Positions 6,842 to 14,100 of a DNA stretch of 15,734 nt are shown piece by piece. The DNA is taken from positions 3,809-19,542 of the forward strand of contig DDIR01000006.1 of the NCBI GenBank assembly GCA_002338715.1, given 5' to 3'. Below the pieces are notes generated by a model. That model was not told the origin of the DNA. It searched no databases and saw only the letters and a list, made by a program, of their open reading frames with translations. Position 1 is the stretch's first letter. Each line of letters opens with the position of its first letter. Both the position numbers and the translations under genes were made by a program. The stretch comes from Phycisphaerales bacterium UBA1845. Its GTDB lineage: Bacteria; Planctomycetota; Phycisphaerae; UBA1845.

Positions 6842-8485
6842 ATGAAAGCGTCTGACCTGTTCGTCCAAGCCCTTGAGAAGGAAGGCGTGGAATACGTCTT
6901 TGGCATCCCGGGCGAAGAAAACCTCGATTTTCTCGACTCCCTTTCCCGCTCTAAACCCATTCGCCTGATCCTCACCCGTCACGAGCAGGCTGCGGGGTTC
7001 ATGGCCGCCACCTATGGGCGGTTGACGGGTAAGGCGGGCGTCTGCCTCTCGACACTCGGACCGGGTGCGACCAACTTCGTGACAGCCGCCGCATACGCCC
7101 AACTCGGCGGGATGCCCATGCTCATGATCACCGGGCAGAAACCCATCAAGACCAGCAAGCAGGGTCAGTTTCAAATCGTCGACATCGTGGACATGATGCG
7201 GCCACTCACCAAATACACGCGCCAACTCGTCAGCGGCGCGAACATTCCGTCGCGCGTTCGCGAAGCGTTTCGCCTTGCCCAGGAAGAAAAACCCGGCGCG
7301 GTTCATCTCGAACTCCCCGAAGATATCGCCCGCGAAGACACCGACGAATCGACCATTCCCGCCAGTCTGGTTCGTAGACCCATCGCCGAAGAGAAGTCGA
7401 TCGTCGCGGCGATCAATGAAATCGAATCGGCGAAGCATCCATTGCTGCTCGTCGGGGCCGGCGCAAACCGCAAGCTGACGTGCAAAATGCTCCGAATGTT
7501 CGTCGAAAAGTTCGGCATCCCCTTCGTCACGACGCAGATGGGCAAGGGCGTGCTCGATGAACGCGGTCCTTTATTCCTCGGCAACGCAGCGCTTTCCTCG
7601 GGCGACTTTGTGCACCGCGCAGTCGAAGCGTCTGACCTGATCATCAATGTGGGCCATGATGTTGTGGAGAAGCCGCCCTTCTTCATGTGCGCCGACGGCG
7701 TCCGCGTGATCCACGTGAACTTCTCCAGCGCGTCGGTCGATCCGGTTTACTTCCCGCAGGTGGAAGTGGTCGGCGACATTGCGAACAGCATCTGGCAAAT
7801 CTGCGAACGTCTCAAAAAACAGAGCCATTGGGATTTTTCGCGTTTTCTCGAAGTTCGAGAAGCGGGCGAAGTCCACCTTCTTGAAGGCGCAGACGATCAA
7901 CGTTTTCCAGTTTATCCGCAGCGTCTCGTTGCCGACGTGCGGCGGGCGATCGAGCGCAAAGGCATCATCGCGCTGGACAACGGCGTTTACAAAATCTGGT
8001 TCGCCCGCAACTACAAAGCCCACGCACCCAACACGGTGCTCCTCGACAACGCCCTTGCATCGATGGGCGCAGGCCTTCCATCGGCGATGGCGGCCAAACT
8101 CGTGCATCCTGATCAGCATGTGATGGCCATCTGTGGTGACGGCGGGTTCATGATGAATTCGCAAGAGCTTGAAACTGCCGTCCGACTCAAACTGCACTTG
8201 GTCGTACTCATCTTGCGTGACGACGCCTACGGCATGATTAAGTGGAAACAAGCCCACATGGGTTTGAAAGACTACGGACTCGACTATGGAAATCCAGACT
8301 TCGTCAAGTACGCTGAAAGCTACGGCGCAGTCGGACATCGCATCACAACCGCCGACCAACTTCTCCCGACGATGCAGAAAGCGCTGGGCGAACCGAATGT
8401 CCACGTCATCGAAGTTCCGGTAGACTATACCGAAAACGATCGCATCCTTAACAACGAGATTCAAAAGCGAAGCGCTGCCGTGTGA
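6842..8485 (+). CDS. Acetolactate synthase-type thiamine pyrophosphate enzyme
   Basis: This 547-residue protein belongs to the acetolactate synthase large-subunit family, which uses thiamine pyrophosphate to decarboxylate pyruvate and join the two-carbon unit to a second 2-oxo acid. The three domains are present: the N-terminal pyrimidine-binding domain with FGIPGEENLDF and the catalytic glutamate in TRHEQAAGF (Glu48), a central Rossmann-like domain, and the C-terminal pyrophosphate domain with GDGGFMMNSQELETA (from 432) and LRDDAYGM. Asp433 and Asp460 are the expected Mg ligands. The first position of the second motif is Arg where LND is common. No small regulatory subunit gene is visible, which fits the catabolic (AlsS-like) branch or a relative of unknown substrate better than the IlvB biosynthetic enzyme. 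AAGGA nine bases before the ATG at 6842 decides the start. An aldehyde dehydrogenase follows after 58 bases. Confidence 0.88.
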   Translation: MKASDLFVQALEKEGVEYVFGIPGEENLDFLDSLSRSKPIRLILTRHEQAAGFMAATYGRLTGKAGVCLSTLGPGATNFVTAAAYAQLGGMPMLMITGQKPIKTSKQGQFQIVDIVDMMRPLTKYTRQLVSGANIPSRVREAFRLAQEEKPGAVHLELPEDIAREDTDESTIPASLVRRPIAEEKSIVAAINEIESAKHPLLLVGAGANRKLTCKMLRMFVEKFGIPFVTTQMGKGVLDERGPLFLGNAALSSGDFVHRAVEASDLIINVGHDVVEKPPFFMCADGVRVIHVNFSSASVDPVYFPQVEVVGDIANSIWQICERLKKQSHWDFSRFLEVREAGEVHLLEGADDQRFPVYPQRLVADVRRAIERKGIIALDNGVYKIWFARNYKAHAPNTVLLDNALASMGAGLPSAMAAKLVHPDQHVMAICGDGGFMMNSQELETAVRLKLHLVVLILRDDAYGMIKWKQAHMGLKDYGLDYGNPDFVKYAESYGAVGHRITTADQLLPTMQKALGEPNVHVIEVPVDYTENDRILNNEIQKRSAAV

Positions 8486-8543
8486 TCGCGATCGCCGAAC
8501 AGCCGCCTTGGGTCCTTGCTACTTGAAAGGGTTCCACACCACC

Positions 8544-9971
8544 ATGAAGAACTATCCGTACTATCTCGCCAACGAATCGAAAACCCCCAACCACGATCTC
8601 GAAGTCACCGACAAATTCTCCGGTGAGGTGGCGTATCGAGTGGCCATCGCGGATCGAAATGCCATCGACGCCGCGATCTCAGCCGCCGTCAGCGCCGCCC
8701 CGGCATGCGCTGCGATGCCGCCGTACGAACGCCAGGATGTTCTCAACCACTGCGTCGCACGATTCACCGAGCGGTTTGACGAGTTGGCGATGGCGCTGTG
8801 CATCGAAGCCGGCAAACCCATCCGCGATTCGCGCGGCGAAGTAACGCGATTGATCGATACATTTCGCATCGCGGCAGAAGAATCCGTTCGCATGACCGGC
8901 GAGGTAATGAACCTCGAGATTTCGCCGCGGGCAAAGGGCTATCGGGGGATGTTCAAGCGCGTGCCGATCGGTCCATGTTCCTTCATCGCACCGTTTAACT
9001 TTCCGCTGAATCTGGTGGCCCACAAGGTCGCGCCCGCCCTGGCGGTGGGTTGCCCGTTTGTGCTTAAACCCGCGAGTCGCACGCCCATCGGCGCGATCAT
9101 CATCGGTGAGATATTGGCTGAAACGGACCTGCCAGCCGGCGCATTTTCCATTCTGCCCTGCCATCGCGACGGCGCAGACCTTTTCACGACCGATGACCGC
9201 CTCAAACTGCTGAGCTTCACCGGTTCGCCCGACGTCGGTTGGAAACTCAAAGCCGATGCCGGCAAGAAGAAAGTCATCCTCGAACTCGGCGGCAATGCGG
9301 CGTGCATCGTCGATCACGATGCCGACATTGACGACGCGGTCGAGCGCCTCGTCTTCGGCGCGTTCTATCAATCCGGGCAAAGTTGCATTGGCGTGCAGCG
9401 CATCTTGATTCACAAATCGATTTACGAAAACGTGAAAGAGCGGCTGACGAAAGCGACGAAAGCCCTGATCGCGGGCGACCCCAAGGACGAAAAAACGTTC
9501 ATCGGGCCGATGATTTCCACATCGGAAGCCGAGCGACTCGATGCGTGGATCAAAGAAGCCGTCAGTGCCGGCGCAACAGTCATCTGCGGCGGCAAGCGAA
9601 ACGGTGCGATGCTCGACGCCACGCTGCTCGAAAACGTTCCGAAAGATCAAACCATCTGCACCAACGAAGCCTTCGGTCCCGTCGCCGTCCTCAGTTCGTT
9701 CGACGACTTTGACAAAGCGCTCGATCAGGTCAACGACAGCACGTTCGGACTGCAAGCCGGCATCTTCACCCGCGACCTCTACAAAATGCAAAAGGCGTGG
9801 GACGTTCTCGATGTCGGCGGCATCATCATCGGCGACGTCCCATCATGGCGCGTCGACAACATGCCATACGGCGGCGTCAAAGACAGCGGGCTCGGCCGCG
9901 AAGGCATCCGCTTCGCCATGGAAGACATGACCGAAATCCGCAACCTCGTCATCCGCACGAAGCAAATGTAG
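8544..9971 (+). CDS. NAD(P)-dependent aldehyde dehydrogenase
   Basis: This 475-residue protein is a complete member of the aldehyde dehydrogenase superfamily, oxidising an aldehyde to its acid with NAD(P)+. Catalytic residues are all visible: Asn152 in APFNFPLN, Glu247 in LELGGN and the nucleophile Cys281 in QSGQSCIGVQR, with the usual 34-residue Glu-Cys spacing. FTGSPDVG (225-232) and KPASRTP (175-181) mark the cofactor site. The end pattern NEAFGPVA and PYGGVKDSGLGREG is typical. The QSCIGVQR context resembles lactaldehyde, phosphonoacetaldehyde and non-phosphorylating glyceraldehyde-3-phosphate dehydrogenases, but the substrate cannot be read from the sequence. The ATG at 8544 is preferred to a TTG 12 codons earlier; an AAAGG lies somewhat far upstream. 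It follows the TPP enzyme on the same strand, so the two are probably co-transcribed and may act on one pathway. Confidence 0.93.
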   Translation: MKNYPYYLANESKTPNHDLEVTDKFSGEVAYRVAIADRNAIDAAISAAVSAAPACAAMPPYERQDVLNHCVARFTERFDELAMALCIEAGKPIRDSRGEVTRLIDTFRIAAEESVRMTGEVMNLEISPRAKGYRGMFKRVPIGPCSFIAPFNFPLNLVAHKVAPALAVGCPFVLKPASRTPIGAIIIGEILAETDLPAGAFSILPCHRDGADLFTTDDRLKLLSFTGSPDVGWKLKADAGKKKVILELGGNAACIVDHDADIDDAVERLVFGAFYQSGQSCIGVQRILIHKSIYENVKERLTKATKALIAGDPKDEKTFIGPMISTSEAERLDAWIKEAVSAGATVICGGKRNGAMLDATLLENVPKDQTICTNEAFGPVAVLSSFDDFDKALDQVNDSTFGLQAGIFTRDLYKMQKAWDVLDVGGIIIGDVPSWRVDNMPYGGVKDSGLGREGIRFAMEDMTEIRNLVIRTKQM

Positions 9972-10008
9972 TCGCCAAGAACGCTATTCCCAAGGGTCGC
10001 AAGTCGAA

Positions 10009-10674
10009 TCAAGTCGATTTGTTCGGTTGCTGTGCATCCCTGGATCGTGCCAGTTGCGGTTGATCGACGTTTTCGATTCCAATTGCTGATCGGACGCGCT
10101 CGACATCCAGATTCTCGATCGTGAAGACAAGATTGAACCAGATCGGATGGTAACCGAATCCGCCCACGGTCATCTCTTCGATCGCGTCCTGCTTCGACCA
10201 GTCCTGGACAACCACGCGGTATGCCGCACAGAGCACGCCCGTGCGATCGGAACCGTGGTGGCAATGGATGAATACCGGCTGGGCGCTCTCGTCGGTAACT
10301 TCCTTGAGAAACGTAATGATCGCATCTTCGTCAATCTCCCACGGCTGCGTGGGAAAGTGATGGTATGCAAAACCGAATGATTCAATTGCATCGGCATCCT
10401 GCTGGACATCGCGCAGATTGACGATCGTCTTGATGCCCAATTCGCGAAGCTCGCGCAGACCTTGTTGACGCGGTTGGGCGCCTCGGTAAACCGTCTCACT
10501 GATCTGGTGAAAGTTTGGCAGATCGCCTTCCAACTCGACGAGTGTAATACCGTCAAGATGCAAGTGATTGGGCACTTTGCTGAAGTCGAATGAATCTGCG
10601 CAATTCGACGCGCAACCGACCGACGCACCAGCCGCCACCAACAGCAACAAGTTGAACCAAATAATCCGCCGCAT
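10009..10674 (-). CDS. Putative exported dual-specificity / tyrosine phosphatase
   Basis: The 221-residue protein has a hydrophobic N-terminal signal (RRIIWFNLLLLVAAGASVGC) ending in Cys21, which could be a lipoprotein attachment site, although the -3 residue is Ser and not the usual Leu. The mature part begins near NFHQISETVYRGAQP and runs through GIKTIVNLRD, the typical opening of the small bacterial DSP-like phosphatases. The cysteine phosphatase loop HCHHGSDRTG (137-146) has the complete HCx5R motif with Cys138 and Arg144. This predicts a protein or small-molecule phosphatase outside the cytoplasm, with unknown substrate. The start is the ATG at 10674, preceded by a GGGGG six bases upstream; a TTG two codons earlier is also possible. 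It converges on the aldehyde dehydrogenase gene, with 37 bases between the two stops and no obvious terminator there. Confidence 0.85.
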   Translation of the reverse strand: MRRIIWFNLLLLVAAGASVGCASNCADSFDFSKVPNHLHLDGITLVELEGDLPNFHQISETVYRGAQPRQQGLRELRELGIKTIVNLRDVQQDADAIESFGFAYHHFPTQPWEIDEDAIITFLKEVTDESAQPVFIHCHHGSDRTGVLCAAYRVVVQDWSKQDAIEEMTVGGFGYHPIWFNLVFTIENLDVERVRSAIGIENVDQPQLARSRDAQQPNKST

Positions 10675-11120
10675 CAGCAACCCCCATCAAAGCCGCGGAC
10701 GAAACTACCAACGCCGCACCCCCGAACATCAATATCCGATTGACCTCATTCAACGAAACGCTGCAAGTGCATCGTGCGATCGCATCGTCATTGTGGGTTA
10801 CTTGCCATTGGGTGTGGTCAATCTGACGCGAATTCTCCAAAAACCTGAAGAATCACTCGTCACCGATCAGGATTGTCGAATATCGCGGTTCAATACGATT
10901 ATCCTCCCGGTCGAATGGCTGATGGATTGCTTTGTTGTGCCCTGGACGGCAGACGACCATTGACCCCACGCGTCGTCACGATTCGCGGGGGCGTTAGCGC
11001 TGCCAATCGCCGCGGAAGATTTTTTGAGAAACGCTTTGAAAGATTCATGCCAGTGGCAGGCCAAGTCCGGAAGGTCGGCTTGCGCGCCGACGATTGCTTT
11101 GGTCATGGAAACGAATAAGG
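10675..11120. other. Intergenic stretch with no convincing gene
   Basis: The 446 bases between the giant protein's stop and the phosphatase start hold open frames on both strands (for instance 10867-11106 minus, 79 residues), but none has a ribosome site or a family I recognise. An imperfect hairpin lies at 10965-10991 (CCCACGCG with CGCGGGGG, one mismatch, 11-base loop) without a T-run on either strand. A promoter for the phosphatase must lie here, but no good -35/-10 pair was found. Confidence 0.5.
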
Positions 11121-14100
11121 TCAATTGGCCAGCAGCGCGCCAAAGGTCGCGAAGTCGACCAGGTCGACGTCGCCATCCAAATCGAAATCAACATGAGCGC
11201 ATCCGCCGACTGCGCCCGCATTCGGCCCCATCAGGCACGTTTCGAAGCATGTCGCGTAATCATCGAGGTCGATGTCGCCGTCGGAGTCGCAGTCTCCTGG
11301 TTCCGGTTCGGCAACAAACGTCGCAGCGATGGGTAACGAAAGTCCGTCACAGTCAATTGCGATCGACGCAAAAGTACCCGTCGCCGACTGTGGGGCATCG
11401 ATGACCGCAAGCGTTGGTGTTGCCAGCAACGAACCCGTCGTACCATTAAACGGCGCACTCTGCGCAGGTGTGTTCGCAGGAAACAACGGTGTTGTGAACC
11501 CCGAAACGTACAGGCGTCCGGTTTGCAGATTCTCCATGATGCTGGTAATTGCAGCTGACTGTCCGCATTGCTCAGCCCCGCAGGACTGATCGTTGGCAGT
11601 TGGATTTACGATCTCAATTGAACCATCCGCAATCAAATTGGTCACTGCCCCCTGGCTGCGTTCGATGGCGAAACGATAGATATGCGTTGTGCCTGTCGCA
11701 TCCTCGTTGATCGACGAACCCATATACAGATACTCGCCCGAGTGTGATATAAGCAAAGCGGCTGGACTGCGCAGTACGGAACTGATATTGAAACGCTGTT
11801 CCGATGCATTGCCGATACTTGTGTCATAGACGCTGATCCAATCGTTCGCACCGCCTGCGGCCACAGCGCTGACCACGTACAGGTTACCGAATGAATCCAC
11901 CTCCACCTCACGGACCCGCTGCAAGTCAGGCTCGAACACAACCTGATTCCAGTCATATGTCGAAACGGTGATCGACGATTCCAGGTGTGGATTCACGCCA
12001 TAAAGCGCGGTGATCGCAAAGCTGCCGTCTGCGGGTTCGGCCAACTGCAATCGAGCCGTCGCTTTATACAACTGACCATCCGAAGTGTTAACGAGAACCG
12101 GTGTCACGTAGACGATGCGTTCATCATTTGGATCGAACGCGGCATCAAGCATGGGCAAGCCCCTAAAAAGTCCGCCCCCGAGATTGCTGACTCCGACATA
12201 GACGGTGCTGTTTCCAAAGGCCCCCGATGCGGGCGAGACAACGACAGCCCCATCGCTCATACGGACCAACCCATCGCGCACGTTGAGCTGAAAGATTTGG
12301 TTCAATCCTCTTGAAATGGTTCTGCTGTTACCATGATAACCGCTTATACCCGGTGTACTCGACGGCACCTGCGACGGCGCTGCGCAAACTCCATTGGTGT
12401 CGATCGTGTAAACCACATCACCTTGTTCGCCAGGTGTTGAAGCCTTGCCCGCAATGAGGATTGAGTTGGGAGGCGGTTGATTGAAACGCAAGTTTCTGTT
12501 GCTGTCGTCGCTTCGTCCCAATCCATCGACGCCCGTACCGCAGGCGTTGAGCGAATCATCATTGATAAAGACTTCGATTGCCAACACGTCCGACAGATCG
12601 ACGTACTGATCATTGCTTTGACTCAAATCAAGACACCATGAATCGCTCTGAAGGTTCGCAACCTTCCCCACTTCGGAAAGCAGGACCAACAAGTCTCCCG
12701 TGTCGACCGTCGAACTGCCATTCAAGTCGCTACACGCGATGCAAGAAATCACCGGATCCCAGTTGTCAATCCAAACCCGGGCGCCGTCACCGCGAAGTTC
12801 GAGTTCTACGTACGTCCCGCGACGGAAATTGCCCTGCCCACTTGCGTATGTACCATGAAATACACCAAACGCAGCCGACCCGATGGCGCCCGGTCGTCCC
12901 GCGTGCGGCGGTTTGATGCGTGCCAATTCCACCAAGTCCTCACTGACGCGCGGATTCTCACTTACGTAAACAATGATCTCCGCATCGGAGTTGGGATCAT
13001 CCAAGAACAGGTATTCAAATTCAACGGTGATGTCCTCTTCGCCGGCTCGGGCGAACGCGCCTTTTGCTGCGACGGATGTTGCGGCGTCGAAGTCGCCAGT
13101 GGCGAGCGTCGTCATTTCCATGACACCGTTGTTGCCACCGAGTTCGCCAGGCAGCAGCGTGATCGCACCCTGTTTCGGCAGCGCCGGCGGTGGCAATTGC
13201 TGATCATTGGTATCCCGCACGCGCTTTCGAACGCGAACGTCGAATTCGTTAAACGGCGCTTCCGTAGGGTCATCCATCCGAATCACACCAAGCGAGAAGC
13301 CGAGCAACGGAATGTCGACGATTTCTGCGCCGTTGCTGCTGACCGGCGAACCGTTGGAATCGACGTAGATCAGCGATTCGTAGTAGAGGGCTTGCAGCGC
13401 GGTATTGAGCGTCGCTTCCGGATACATGACGAGGTTCTTGACGTAGGCGGCTTCCGCGATGCCGTTGCTGGTGAATTCAAAACCAGCCCGGTTCGTCAAG
13501 TTGACCTTGGCGCCAGTCGTCACTTCGAGTCGATCGATCACCCAATTTTCCGAAGGGTCGACGGTGAACCCGGGGCTGCCAGCCGCTGAGAATGCACCCG
13601 ACGCGCAGGTCGGATTCGCCCCGTTGGATGTGCAGTCATAATCAATGGAGCGTAACTCGAGCAACGTTCCCTGATCGCCCGCCGTCCCTTCCTTGATGAT
13701 GACGGTCACGCGATTGTTGACGATCGAAGGCTGGGCCCCATCGGTGGGGTCGGGATCAAGATCGAGATAACGATCCCCTTCCGAAACGATGCTGTTGCAA
13801 CTGACCACCGATTGACCCGATGCAAAAAACTCGCCCCCAAATCCAGGCGCCGACTCCACCAGGCGAATGTCATTGTGGACAATGTCATTGACGCCCTGCA
13901 AATCGAGCAGACTGACAGCCACGTTCGTATTCTGAATGCGCGCCGCGTCCTGGACCACGAGCGACCCCAGCACGTTCACCGCGCCCCCCAACGGCGCACC
14001 CGGCGAATCTTCCAGACTGCACACATCGTCTGCAAGCCCGCTGAGATTGAGCGTCGCGCTCCCACCGACCACGAGCCTTGCCCCGGGTTCAATCTCGATA

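Noticed and set aside
7571..8464. A 297-residue minus-strand frame opposite the TPP enzyme
   Set aside because: It is a shadow of a well-conserved gene, with no motif recognised.
8679..9791. A 370-residue open frame on the minus strand opposite the aldehyde dehydrogenase
   Set aside because: The plus-strand protein has all catalytic motifs; the antisense frame matches no family and begins without a ribosome site.
11074..11091. Perfect six-base stem GTCGGC/GCCGAC just past the giant gene, considered as its terminator
   Set aside because: It is short, and no T-run follows on the minus strand.
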